Origin: Planctomycetota bacterium
GTDB lineage: Bacteria > Planctomycetota > JACOTG01 > JAJDCM01
Assembly (NCBI GenBank): GCA_029260825.1
Contig: JAJDCM010000068.1
Span: 1-32,027, forward strand
Direction of reading: 5' to 3'
DNA: 32,027 nucleotides
The position numbers were made by a program, and so were the translations under genes. This document shows, piece after piece, positions 16,591 to 24,818 of this stretch (position 1 is its first letter; each line of letters starts with the position of its first letter). The notes under the pieces are model-generated. The model did not search any database and was not told where the DNA came from. It saw only the letters and a list, made by a program, of their open reading frames with translations.

Positions 16591-17576
16591 GTGAACCGAG
16601 TTGCCTCCGGATTCTGTGGCTCCCGATCCTGCTATTGGGGGCCATGCAAAGCGGATGCGGCATCTTTCCCAGGACTGCTCCTCAGCCCGCAACCCCGGTG
16701 AGCATCGAGCTTGTCCAGCGACTCGAGCAGGTTGTTGCCCGGGTCGAAGAGGGGCAACTTCCCGAGTCGCTAGGTGATTTAAGAACAATTCTTGCTGAGG
16801 ATCGCCGGTACATGCAAGCCCACCGGCTCTATCAGGATGTTCTGATCGAGCTGGGGCGGGAAGACGAAGCAAGGCGGGAGTATCAAGATTGGGCGGAATC
16901 GGAAGGAGAAAGAGCTGAAGCGCTCTGTCTCTACGGACGGCTGGTCAGGGATCCGGAACAGCAAGAGCAGCTTTTTCGACGCGCGGAAGACATCGCTCCC
17001 GGTTTTGTTTGGGCTCCCTTTGCTCTTTCTCATCTCTACCTGACCCAGGGACGGGGCAAGGAGGCCAAGGACGAGTTGCGCCGGGCGCTTTCCATGGACC
17101 CTTTATTTGCCGAAGCCCATCTCGAGCTGGCTCGTCTTGAAGACAGTCAAGGCAATCGAGCCGATTCCCTGGCCGCCTTCAAGAAGTATCTAGAACTTTG
17201 CCCTGACGATGGCCCAGCCCTGCTCGAGAGGGGCGAGCTTCTTCTCGATGACGATCAGCTGGATCAGGCGCAGAAAGATTTTCAGGCCGTTCTCGCTCTT
17301 TCTCCCCGGGAAGACCGAGCGGCCCAGGGTTTAGCTCGTGTCGCCGAAAAGGAGGGAGACTTCGAGAAGTCCCTGGAATGGGCCCTTCATGCGGTGTCTT
17401 TGGCTCCGGATTCTCCCGTGCATTACGAGAACCTGGGGATCGTTTACGAGAAACTCAATCGGCCCGACAAGGCGGTGGGGGCGTATCGAACTTATCTCGA
17501 AAAGGGCGGGGAGCAGACGATACGGATCCGGTCCTGGATCGAGCGCCTTCACGATACGGAAGCAGGATCTCCGTGA
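16591..17576 (+). CDS. TPR-repeat lipoprotein, start apparently separated by a one-base indel
   Basis: The body, from about 16611, is one open frame to the stop at 17576. It begins ILWLPILLLGAMQSGCG, a lipoprotein signal with the lipidated Cys in QSGC, then has about seven tetratricopeptide repeats (for example PLFAEAHLELARLEDSQGNR and SPVHYENLGIVYEKLNRPDKAV). TPRs form helical scaffolds for protein contacts. In this frame no plausible start lies close upstream; the nearest ATG (16459) would give an improbable 60-residue lead. GTG 16591 has a perfect AAGGAG 8 bases before it and reads MNRVAS, but is one base out of frame. A single extra C at TCC (about 16606-16608) would give MNRVASRILWLP. 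This looks like an indel or sequence error. Divergent from the Mla operon, upstream of dtd. Confidence 0.8.
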
Positions 17577-17610
17577 TGTGAGGCGGGATCGGGACAGCTG
17601 GAGGTTGTGG

Positions 17611-18066
17611 ATGAAAGCGGTTGTTCAGCGAGTGTCAACAGCGAGGGTGGATGTTGGGGAGGGCCGGGTCGCGAAAATCGACCGGGGTCTCCTCATTCTT
17701 CTCGGTGTGGAAAAAGCGGACACGGAGGAAGAGGCGATGTTTCTCGCAAAGAAAATCGCCGAAGTTCGGATTTTTCCGGATGACGATGGAAAGATGAATC
17801 TAGACGTTCGCCAGGTGCAGGGAGAGGCTCTTGTCGTCTCTCAGTTCACCCTTTGCGCCGACCTCAGTCGGGGACGCCGGCCAGGCTATGACAAGGCGAT
17901 GCCTCCGCAAGATGCGGATCGCCTCTATCTGAGGTTTACCGACCTTCTTGCCGGTCACGGCGTCCCCGCACAAACCGGTCGTTTTGGAGCGGACATGAAG
18001 GTGTCCCTCGTCAACGATGGTCCGGTGACGTTTTGTTTTGAACGATCGAAAAGAGGAGGCGCGTAG
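17611..18066 (+). CDS. dtd: D-aminoacyl-tRNA deacylase
   Basis: The protein is 151 residues, the normal Dtd size. It hydrolyses D-amino acids (and mischarged glycine) from tRNA. It begins MKAVVQRVSTARV. It has the catalytic SQFTL motif (VVSQFTLCADL, about 76-86), the RPGYDKA segment, and the cross-subunit Gly-cisPro motif as NDGPVTF near the C-terminus. ATG 17611 follows a GGAGG-type site. It lies 34 bases after the TPR gene on the same strand and is probably co-transcribed with it. Confidence 0.95.
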   Translation: MKAVVQRVSTARVDVGEGRVAKIDRGLLILLGVEKADTEEEAMFLAKKIAEVRIFPDDDGKMNLDVRQVQGEALVVSQFTLCADLSRGRRPGYDKAMPPQDADRLYLRFTDLLAGHGVPAQTGRFGADMKVSLVNDGPVTFCFERSKRGGA

Positions 18067-18101
18067 TCCTTCTCTTTCCGATCGTGAGCGCCGGTCGGGT
18101 T

Positions 18102-18123
18102 GCCCCCGTTCGAGGTCGGGGGC
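18102..18123 (+). terminator. G+C hairpin after dtd, weak terminator candidate
   Basis: A 7-bp perfect stem GCCCCCG/CGGGGGC (18102-18108 with 18117-18123) has an 8-base loop, 35 bases after the dtd stop. No U-tract follows, so it may only pause polymerase or protect the transcript end. Confidence 0.3.
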
Positions 18124-18167
18124 GAGAATCATCTGGCGTCGGCCAGAGATCATCCAAAGAACCGGGA

Positions 18168-18335
18168 CTAATCGTCGTAGATGACCGGCGTTTCGTGGAA
18201 ACGCTTCATGTCCTTGCGGTTGAACACGATCACCTTTGAATCACAAGTGACACAGAACGACTTGTGAAGGCTCATCATGTATTGAACATACCGCTTGCAC
18301 GTGGGGCACCACTTTACGTCGTCGTAATAGTCCAT
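18168..18335 (-). CDS. Small zinc-ribbon protein
   Basis: The protein is 55 residues with two knuckles, CPTC (residues 9-12) and CVTC (about 27-30), separated by a basic/hydrophobic stretch KRYVQYMMSLHKSF. This is the layout of a single four-cysteine zinc ribbon. The tail is acidic at its end (ETPVIYDD). The start at 18335 is set by AAAAGGAGC 11 bases upstream; the frame extends further back, but that part looks non-coding. It is probably a nucleic-acid- or protein-binding accessory protein. I recall similar short CPxC proteins in other phyla but no defined role. Confidence 0.75.
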   Translation of the reverse strand: MDYYDDVKWCPTCKRYVQYMMSLHKSFCVTCDSKVIVFNRKDMKRFHETPVIYDD

Positions 18336-18687
18336 GGTACCTGCTCCTTTTTCTAGTGGAACGGTTCCGAGCGAAGCTTCCTTTCTGCTTCGCGACACCC
18401 TGCTGAACACCAATTCTGCTAAGCAATAGAAGCAACACGTGTGCCAACTCTTTGGTTCGACGCTCGGGAAAGGGGGGCAGAGTCGGGGTTCGCATGCGAA
18501 CCGATTTGGTATCAATGGTTTAGGTAGCAGGGTCCATGGGTCGCCGAAGGCTGCGGGGTTCGGGTAATCCCCCTTCGGTGAGCTGTATTTGTCCGATATC
18601 CGGTCAAATTTGCACGATAAGGGTCACTTGTGTAACGAAAAGTGACACTTGCCGGCTCCAGAGCCCTGCCCAGGTGTGAAGTTCCTT
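18336..18687. other. 350-base spacer with an operator-like dyad
   Basis: There is no gene between the zinc ribbon and the kinase-like gene, both on the minus strand. A perfect 7-base inverted repeat, GTCACTT and AAGTGAC (18623-18629 with 18640-18646), encloses 10 bases. It lies just past the kinase stop codon and 288 bases upstream of the zinc-ribbon start. It could be a regulator site or a short hairpin. I see no clear terminator for the kinase-like gene. Confidence 0.4.
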
Positions 18688-19536
18688 TTACAGCCGGGAA
18701 TCGTCCTGGGGTCTCCCCCTCCGCGAAGCTATCCGGGCTACTTCCCGAAGCATGGACCGGAACCGTGCCGGGTGTACTGCCAGCTCGGGGGCGTAGTGAT
18801 GGAGAAAACGCATCCGCCGGGGCGGGGAAAGCACGATTCGGCTGCTGAGCTCAAGGTCGGCGAGCTCCGGAATTCTCTTCTTCCAGGGGATGGGCCCATT
18901 CGAGCTCACTTTGGTCCGAGGTAGATCCAGGTAGTGGATCCCGAAGGCTCCCTGAACCTCGGTGATCAAGATGTTTCTGAGGCGGAGCTGGCAGGGCTGA
19001 ATCCCTGCGTCGTGGAGCTTCTTCAGGGAGGCGGCAAACACCCGGATTGCGTCCCCGACCTCGCCGGGCGTCCTTTTCTGTTGAAGCCAGTCGGAGATGG
19101 GAGGCCCCGGGATGCCCTCGGTCACGAGGAAACACTGTTTTAGCAGGCCCCAGGATCGGGTTTCGCCGTAGGCAAGGGGGGTTGGGGCACCGAGACCGGC
19201 ATTTTGAAGGTGAACGAGAGCCTCCCATTCCCGACGAGCACGAGGTCGCCCGAAGAACGTTGCGCGGAAAAAGCCCTTACGACGGTCCCGAAAAGTCGGG
19301 TACCAGTATTTCTTCACGTAGATCGCCTGCTCGGACCCGGAAGGGTTGTGCCGGGTGGTGCGGGAGGTTCGACTTTCTGCGACGACCTGTCCGGGTGGGA
19401 GTCGCTCGGGCTGAGAAAGTGAGGCGATTGGATAGCCGAGTCGTCGAATGCCATCCGAGTTCAGCCAGATTCGGGAGCATTCTCGGCCCCGGGACACCTG
19501 TTCGAGGCGTTTTACCTGATGGGGGCTCTTTTTCAT
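18688..19536 (-). CDS. WaaP/Kdo-kinase-like protein lacking the HRD catalytic motif
   Basis: The protein is 282 residues with the fold pattern of lipopolysaccharide kinases. A candidate ATP-binding lysine is in IYVKKYW (Lys75/76), the alpha-C glutamate in RREWEAL (Glu103), the hinge region in CFLVTEGIPG (135-144), and a metal-binding Asp204 in HYLDLPR. The family phosphorylates heptose or Kdo in the LPS core. The catalytic loop, normally HxD, reads QPCQLRLRNIL (180-190), so His and Asp are both replaced (codons at 18988-18996). It may be a pseudokinase or a diverged enzyme. A poor copy from sequence error is unlikely because the frame is intact. It stands alone, convergent with dtd and divergent from HU. 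Confidence 0.75.
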   Translation of the reverse strand: MKKSPHQVKRLEQVSRGRECSRIWLNSDGIRRLGYPIASLSQPERLPPGQVVAESRTSRTTRHNPSGSEQAIYVKKYWYPTFRDRRKGFFRATFFGRPRARREWEALVHLQNAGLGAPTPLAYGETRSWGLLKQCFLVTEGIPGPPISDWLQQKRTPGEVGDAIRVFAASLKKLHDAGIQPCQLRLRNILITEVQGAFGIHYLDLPRTKVSSNGPIPWKKRIPELADLELSSRIVLSPPRRMRFLHHYAPELAVHPARFRSMLREVARIASRRGRPQDDSRL

Positions 19537-19839
19537 TTCCGGCGCAGTTCCTCATGATCCCAAAGGAGAGAGGCTTCAGAGTTTACGGGAATTCGCCTCT
19601 CGAATCTGCTCTCTGGAGCGGTTTTTCGTGGGTGCGGGGTTCATTTTCCCTGTTGTTGAGTCCCCCAACGACTTTTTCGAAGAGGTTGAGGGGTGTCTTT
19701 CGCGTGATTTTCTCTCTTGACAGGTTTCTAGGGCGAAATAGAATAGGGAGTTACGTAAGTTCGGGGTTTTCGGGGGAGTTACGAGGCACGGGGTGTGCCA
19801 GGTCAATTCTTAGTCGTTACGCGGAGGTAGTCGCTGGCC
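19537..19839. other. Spacer between the kinase-like gene and HU
   Basis: About 300 bases hold no gene. The only strong signal is the HU promoter at 19717-19744. The remainder (19537-19716) presumably carries the minus-strand promoter of the kinase-like gene, which I cannot pinpoint. Confidence 0.5.
19717..19744 (+). promoter_or_regulatory. Sigma-70-type promoter of the HU gene
   Basis: TTGACA (19717-19722), a 16-base spacer, and TAGAAT (19739-19744) give a near-consensus promoter. The predicted transcript start is near 19751, leaving a leader of about 90 bases before the HU start codon. Confidence 0.75.
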
Positions 19840-20196
19840 ATGGCAACGATCACCAAGAAAGAGCTCGTGAGCCGCATCGCGGAGAGCACGGGCCAAACCA
19901 AGGTCGTCACGAAGGACATTATCCAGCTATTCTTGGATGAAATCATCCGAGAGCTCGGGAATGGGAACCGTCTTGAGTTTCGGGAGTTCGGCGTTTTTGA
20001 GATCAAGGATCGTGCCGCCAGGCGTGCACAGAATCCGAGAACCCTCGAGAAGGTCAGCGTTCCGGCGAAGAAGATCGTCAAGTTCAAAGTCGGTCGTCTG
20101 ATGAAAGAGCGGGTAACCTCGACCAATGGTGTCGAAGGTGAAGCTGCTGCGCATGTTGTGGTTGAGACCGCAAATGCGATGGATGCCGACAACTAG
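19840..20196 (+). CDS. HU/IHF-family DNA-binding protein
   Basis: The protein is 118 residues. Residues 1 to about 92 are a full HU domain: TKKELVSRIAESTG, the dimer helix DIIQLFLDEIIRELGNGNRLEFREFGVFEIK, the DNA-binding arm RAARRAQNPRTLEKVSVPAKKIVKF, and KVGRLMKERV. The Pro in the ARNP-like arm tip (QNPRT) intercalates in minor grooves. A 25-residue Ala/Val-rich tail follows, absent from the usual 90-95-residue proteins. The protein bends and compacts DNA as a dimer. GGAGG lies 12 bases before the ATG. The gene has its own near-consensus promoter. HU versus IHF cannot be settled here. Confidence 0.93.
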   Translation: MATITKKELVSRIAESTGQTKVVTKDIIQLFLDEIIRELGNGNRLEFREFGVFEIKDRAARRAQNPRTLEKVSVPAKKIVKFKVGRLMKERVTSTNGVEGEAAAHVVVETANAMDADN

Positions 20197-20405
20197 CCCG
20201 GATTATCCGGGATAGGCATTCAAGGCAATTCAATCCCCGATGACAGGACTCGGGGCATGGATTGTCCCATCGATCCTGATGGGCGCCGGTTGCCTCGGTT
20301 TGCAGCGGGCCTTCGAAGGGTCAAGACTCTGCAGCTTGATGGTCTCAAAGACGATAAGGAAGAACAGACTCTTTCGAATCGTCAACCCAGAGGCCGGACA
20401 GCGCG

Positions 20406-21620
20406 ATGGAAATCCACTTTTGCGATCGGTGCCAGTCATCGATCCCGGAGCAAGCGCTCCTTGACGATAGTGCCCTCTCGGTCGCAGATCTTTTCCTCTG
20501 CTTTCTGTGTCGCTCCTATCTGAGCGCTGAAGGTGGGGGCCAGGCACTCCTTTGCGAGGCTTGCCATCAGTCGGTTTCGTTCCTTGGAAGCGTTGACTGT
20601 GAAGGGCGGGTCGAGGGAAACCGCTTCCTCTGTTCCCGGTGCCTCGGGAGTCTCACGAGGGACAATCTCCCGGGCGAGGAAAACCCCGGGCCGGATCCAA
20701 TCAGGCTCTCCAGCTCTCCAGCCGTGGACCGAGGGTCCCTCAAGATTCTCCTCGCGGTTGTGTTCATCCTTCTCGTCGGAGGGGTGCTTGTTGCCACTCA
20801 AGGGAATCTTATCGGGGAGCGGTCGTTGATCGATCCAGGCGGCTCAAGTGGATCGACTCGGGGAAGACCCTCGTTGATGGTGCCAGCGCACGAAGAGCAG
20901 GGAAAGGTGCTTGAATCCGTCCAGGATCGTCTGCTGGAAATCTCGACCGAGGTGTCTGCTCTTGGCTCCCCTTCCGATCTTGGTTTGGTGCTTTTGCCGC
21001 TGCGCACCAGCCTCCTGGAAATCGGAAAGACCCTCGATTCTCTCGAAGCACAATGGCAATCTGAGCACGCCTTGTCCAGGTTGAGGTGGGATGAACAGGG
21101 GGCGCGAGATCGGGCCATGGAGGCCGTGTCAGGTCGTCTCGATGAGCGGCTTTCCGTCATCGAGGAGCAACTCTTGGAGGCGAAGAAGATCGGGATCGCT
21201 CGTTCGGAGGCTCCGGGAACAACGATGTCCGAGTCCCCTGGTTTTGATGAGGTTTTGGGACGCCTTTCCTCTTCGGAGGCGGGAATCAGGTTTTCGTCCA
21301 TCGTTGACCTCACGCGCCGCCGGGATCCTCGAGCCGTTCCTCACTTGCGTGGGCTCCTCGGGTCCGAGACGGATCGGGTCGTTCGTCAGCAGCTAGCTCG
21401 ATCTCTCGCCGTGTTCGGGGACAAAGAGGCGATTCCCGAGCTTCTTGCCGCTCTGTCTGATGGGGACGAAGATGTGAGAATTGTTGCCGCGGAGTCCCTG
21501 CGGGTACTAACTGGCGAGGATTTTGGTTACACGTGGAAAGCAAGTGCGGGGGCCCGGCTCGCGGCTCTTTCCCGCTGGAAGCAGTGGTGGAGTCGCCAGG
21601 CTCAGACCAAAGGTCAGTGA
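20406..21620 (+). CDS. Membrane protein with zinc ribbons, coiled coil and HEAT repeats
   Basis: The protein is 404 residues. The N-terminal part has four C-x-x-C knuckles (Cys6/9, 32/35, 50/53, 76/79), enough for two zinc ribbons. One membrane helix (about 111-130, SLKILLAVVFILLVGGVLVA) follows. A helical region, probably coiled coil (about 158-265), leads to HEAT-like repeats (about 283-375: RRDPRAVPHLRGLLGSETDRVVRQQLARSLAVFGDKEAIPELLAALSDGDEDVRIVAAESL). The ribbons would face the cytoplasm and the HEAT part the periplasm if the helix crosses once. The function is unknown; the build suggests a scaffold. It ends 17 bases before mutS2. Confidence 0.8.
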   Translation: MEIHFCDRCQSSIPEQALLDDSALSVADLFLCFLCRSYLSAEGGGQALLCEACHQSVSFLGSVDCEGRVEGNRFLCSRCLGSLTRDNLPGEENPGPDPIRLSSSPAVDRGSLKILLAVVFILLVGGVLVATQGNLIGERSLIDPGGSSGSTRGRPSLMVPAHEEQGKVLESVQDRLLEISTEVSALGSPSDLGLVLLPLRTSLLEIGKTLDSLEAQWQSEHALSRLRWDEQGARDRAMEAVSGRLDERLSVIEEQLLEAKKIGIARSEAPGTTMSESPGFDEVLGRLSSSEAGIRFSSIVDLTRRRDPRAVPHLRGLLGSETDRVVRQQLARSLAVFGDKEAIPELLAALSDGDEDVRIVAAESLRVLTGEDFGYTWKASAGARLAALSRWKQWWSRQAQTKGQ

Positions 21621-21637
21621 AGAAGTGAGTGGTTGTC

Positions 21638-23758
21638 ATGCCGGATAGCTTGGCGGTCGATGCACTACGGCTGCTCGAATATGACCAGGTTCGAGACCTG
21701 GTTCATGCTTATTCCTTGACCACACTCGGGCGAGAAAGAGCTCGGGTGCTGTGCCCTCTTGGGACCAGGGAAGAATTGCAGCTTGAGCTGGGGTTGACCC
21801 GGGAGATGTTTCGTCTGGTGGAGGCGAATGAGTCCCCGGGCCTGGCCGATCTTGGCGACGTTCCCGCTCTTCTTCGGGAAGTTCATGAGCACGGACGACC
21901 ATTGAGTCCCGCAGCCCTTCGGGTCATCAGCTCTGCTCTTTTGACCGTCACCTCCCTTCAGGCCGATTTCATGCGACGGATTGACCGGTTTCCCTTGCTT
22001 GCTCATCGGGTCGATGTGGCAATCGATGGTCAAGAGATGATTGACCAGATCCAGGAGAACATCGACGCGCGGGGGGTGGTGAGAGACTACGCTTCGCCCA
22101 AGCTCACCCGGATTCGACAGGCATTGATGGGGTTTCGAGACTCGATTCGTCGCCGGATCGAAATGCTCCTTCGAACTCCGCGCTGGGCGAAAGCTGTGCA
22201 AAACCCGCGGCCATCAGTCCGGGGAGATCGGTACGTCCTCGCCGTCAAGGCGGAGTCCCGGGGGCGAGTAGGGGGGATCGTGCATGATCGTTCTCAAACC
22301 GGGTCTACGTTCTACGTCGAGCCACAGGAGCTCGTGGAGCCTCAGAACGAGCTCACCGAACTTCGGGTTGCCGAAGATCGTGAGATCAGTCGGATCCTTT
22401 GGGAGCTGACCCGTCTCGTTCTCTCGAATGAGGCGGATGTTGAAGCATCCATGTCGGTTCTCGCACACCTGGACCTCCTGCAGGCCAAAGCTCGCTGGGC
22501 TGGCGACTACGGAATGGTCGTTCCGGATCTCGGCGACGATGACTTTCGACTCCATCTGAAGAATGCTCGTCATCCCCTTCTGTTGAGGAAGGCCCTGGAT
22601 CAGACGAAGGCTGAACCAGCGGGGGAAGGAGATCTGGATGCGGCGCTTTCCCAGGTCGTTCCACTGACGGTGCGTCTCGGGGAGGACTTTGGTCGTCTGG
22701 TGATCACCGGGCCGAACACCGGGGGGAAAACCGTTGCGCTCAAGACCATTGGCCTTCTTGCTCTCATGGCTCAAACGGGCCTGCCAGTCCCGTGTGACCC
22801 GGGTTCCGTTCTTCCCTATCTGGACGCAATTCTCGTGGACATCGGTGATGAGCAGAGTCTCGAGCAGAGTTTAAGTACCTTTTCTGCTCATATCTCAAAG
22901 ATCGGACGGATCATTGAAGAAGCAACTCCTCGGAGCCTGGTTCTTCTGGATGAACTGGGTGCCGGGACAGATCCGCTGGAGGGGGGGGCGCTGGCGACCG
23001 CCATCCTGGAAAAGCTGCAGGGGGGAGACATCCCGGCCGTCATCACGACCCATCTGGGGGCATTGAAAGAATTCGCCTACTCCAATCCGGGTGCGGAGAA
23101 CGCCTCGGTTGAATTCGATCGGGAAAGCCTGGGTCCCACATTCCGGCTCCTGATCGGGCAGGCTGGTAACTCCAACGCGGTCTTGATCGCGAGGCGCCTC
23201 GGAATGCCGGCGTCCATCTGTGACCGGGCGAGCGACCTCCTCGCGGTAAAGGATCAACGCGCCGAGGCTCTCATCGAGTCGATGCAGGAATCACGGATGG
23301 TCCTTGAGCGTCAACGGCAACAGGCAGAAGACTTTAAAGATGAAACTCGTCTTGCAAAAGATCAGGCAAGCCAGGAGCTCGAACAGCTGCAGGACGAGCG
23401 GGATACGGTGTCTCGAGAGGCAGATCAGGAGATCGATCGGGTTTTGCGACGAATGCAGGAGGCTCTCGCTCCGGTCGTTTCCAAGATCAAGAATGCTCCT
23501 AAGCCCTTTAACCGTATCGCCGAAGAGCTGTCATTGATTCTTGATGGAGAGCTTGAGAGATCGCCGCTTGACCAGAAGCGACGCGATTATGCCCGAGGGC
23601 TCAAGAAGGAGGACCCGGTCTACCTCCCCAAATACAAGAAGAAGGGGCGTGTTTTGAAGGTGGATCGCAAGCATGAGGTCGTCTCGGTCAAGATCGGAGC
23701 CCTGTCCGTTGAGGTCCCATTTTCTGAGGTGTCGTGGATCGAGGTTGACCACAGCTGA
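21638..23758 (+). CDS. mutS2: MutS2-family ATPase without the C-terminal Smr domain
   Basis: The protein is 706 residues from ATG 21638 (GTG 21629 is possible). It shows the MutS2 core: N-terminal lever region (MPDSLAVDALRLLEYDQVRDLV), PSVRGDRYVLAVKAESRGRVGGIVHDRSQTGSTFYVEP, Walker A TGPNTGGKT, the VLVDIGDEQSLEQSLSTFSAHISKI motif, Walker B LVLLDELGAGTDPLEGG, and a long coiled coil (about 540-640). It then ends in a KOW-like beta domain (KKKGRVLKVDRKHEVVSVKIGALSVEVPFSEV). Typical MutS2 proteins, about 780 residues, continue into an Smr nuclease domain with a conserved His; none is present. MutS2 acts on branched DNA and, in Bacillus, on collided ribosomes. It is likely co-transcribed with the HEAT protein. 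Confidence 0.92.
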   Translation: MPDSLAVDALRLLEYDQVRDLVHAYSLTTLGRERARVLCPLGTREELQLELGLTREMFRLVEANESPGLADLGDVPALLREVHEHGRPLSPAALRVISSALLTVTSLQADFMRRIDRFPLLAHRVDVAIDGQEMIDQIQENIDARGVVRDYASPKLTRIRQALMGFRDSIRRRIEMLLRTPRWAKAVQNPRPSVRGDRYVLAVKAESRGRVGGIVHDRSQTGSTFYVEPQELVEPQNELTELRVAEDREISRILWELTRLVLSNEADVEASMSVLAHLDLLQAKARWAGDYGMVVPDLGDDDFRLHLKNARHPLLLRKALDQTKAEPAGEGDLDAALSQVVPLTVRLGEDFGRLVITGPNTGGKTVALKTIGLLALMAQTGLPVPCDPGSVLPYLDAILVDIGDEQSLEQSLSTFSAHISKIGRIIEEATPRSLVLLDELGAGTDPLEGGALATAILEKLQGGDIPAVITTHLGALKEFAYSNPGAENASVEFDRESLGPTFRLLIGQAGNSNAVLIARRLGMPASICDRASDLLAVKDQRAEALIESMQESRMVLERQRQQAEDFKDETRLAKDQASQELEQLQDERDTVSREADQEIDRVLRRMQEALAPVVSKIKNAPKPFNRIAEELSLILDGELERSPLDQKRRDYARGLKKEDPVYLPKYKKKGRVLKVDRKHEVVSVKIGALSVEVPFSEVSWIEVDHS

Positions 23759-23800
23759 AACCGGCATTTTTGTCCCTGTCAAAATTTCGAATGTATTCGC

Positions 23801-23828
23801 TTGACAGTGAGATCACCATTGCTAGCAT
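23801..23828 (+). promoter_or_regulatory. Promoter of the tRNA-tuf operon
   Basis: TTGACA (23801-23806), 16 bases, then TAGCAT (23823-23828), some 150 bases upstream of the first tRNA. This is the only strong promoter match between mutS2 and the tRNA cluster. Confidence 0.6.
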
Positions 23829-23976
23829 TTGCCATCTTGCGCTGTAGCTGACTTACACTACTAGTTACACCGGCCTCTCTTGTAGGTCTTTTCTGGGCTC
23901 AAATTGGCGATTTCTGGCTTCGGTGAGGAATTGCGGGTTGGTTCAGCTTGCCGGAGCTGTCGGTGCGGAAGTCAAG

Positions 23977-24052
23977 GCTAGTGTAGCTCAATTGGCAGAG
24001 CTTCCGCCTTGTAAGCGGAGGGTTGCGGGTTCGAGTCCCGCCGCTAGCTCCA
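23977..24052 (+). tRNA. tRNA-Thr(UGU)
   Basis: A complete cloverleaf: acceptor GCTAGTG/CGCTAGC, D arm with AATTGGCA, anticodon stem TCCGC/GCGGA with loop CTTGTAA (anticodon TGT), T arm GCGGG-TTCGAGT-CCCGC, and encoded CCA (24050-24052). It is the first of four tRNAs in the order of E. coli thrU-tyrU-glyT-thrT. Confidence 0.96.
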
Positions 24053-24178
24053 GTCTGGTGCCTGATCCGGGAGTAACTCGCCGAAATCAAACAAAGAAGA
24101 GTTCAGTAGGGAGTGACCAGCCGGTCGTGCTCTACGGGCTCCGCTGAAAAACCAAGAAACGAGTTAGTCCGGTAATGT

Positions 24179-24263
24179 GGGGAGGTACCCAAGTGGTCAA
24201 AGGGGGCAGACTGTAAATCTGCTGGCATCGCCTTCGGGGGTTCAAATCCCTCTCTCCCCACCA
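24179..24263 (+). tRNA. tRNA-Tyr(GUA)
   Basis: Acceptor GGGGAGG/TCTCCCC, anticodon loop CTGTAAA (GTA), a long variable arm (GGCATCGCCTTC) as expected of bacterial tRNA-Tyr, T loop TTCAAAT, and encoded CCA (24261-24263). Confidence 0.96.
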
Positions 24264-24371
24264 CTTTTTTATGCAGGCAGGAGTGCTTCCTTTTTGATGT
24301 TCGTGTCAGCAATAAATAGCTGGGAGGTCCGGGTTCGGCGGTAGCTCGAATCGCTCATTAGACTGAAACTT

Positions 24372-24442
24372 GCGGGCGTAGCTTAGTGGTAAAGCCCTAG
24401 CCTTCCAAGCTAGTCATGTGGGTTCGATTCCCATCGCCCGCT
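24372..24442 (+). tRNA. tRNA-Gly(UCC)
   Basis: Acceptor GCGGGCG/CGCCCGC, anticodon stem CTAGC/GCTAG with loop CTTCCAA (TCC), T loop TTCGATT. The discriminator T is followed by CTC, so unlike its three neighbours this tRNA has no encoded CCA and needs nucleotidyltransferase. Confidence 0.95.
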
Positions 24443-24578
24443 CTCCCGAAAGATTCTTTTTCCGATTCTCTCTCGCTACATCGATCGAGGTTTTTGATAA
24501 AACCTCTCGGCTTGTGGTGGGGGCGGTCGGCGCAGTTTGAGGTCGATCACTGATTTTGGCCTCGTGCCGAAGCGATAA

Positions 24579-24654
<76 letters not shown>

Positions 24655-24818
24655 TTTAAGAGTTTTAAATTGTTGCGGGACCACCGGTGGTGGGTCTTGT
24701 CGTTGATTTTGAAAATATTGGTTCTTGGGACGAGGCTATGCTGCTCGCCCAGGAGGCTGCCGATTCGGCTCTGGTGGGCGTCTGCGGCAGTACATGGCGA
24801 GAGTGGAGGACACCTGGA

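Noticed and set aside
16156..16872. A 238-codon minus-strand frame across the divergent TPR/lipoprotein start region
   Set aside because: It overlaps two better-supported genes in other frames, is rich in Arg, Pro and His, and has no ribosome site.
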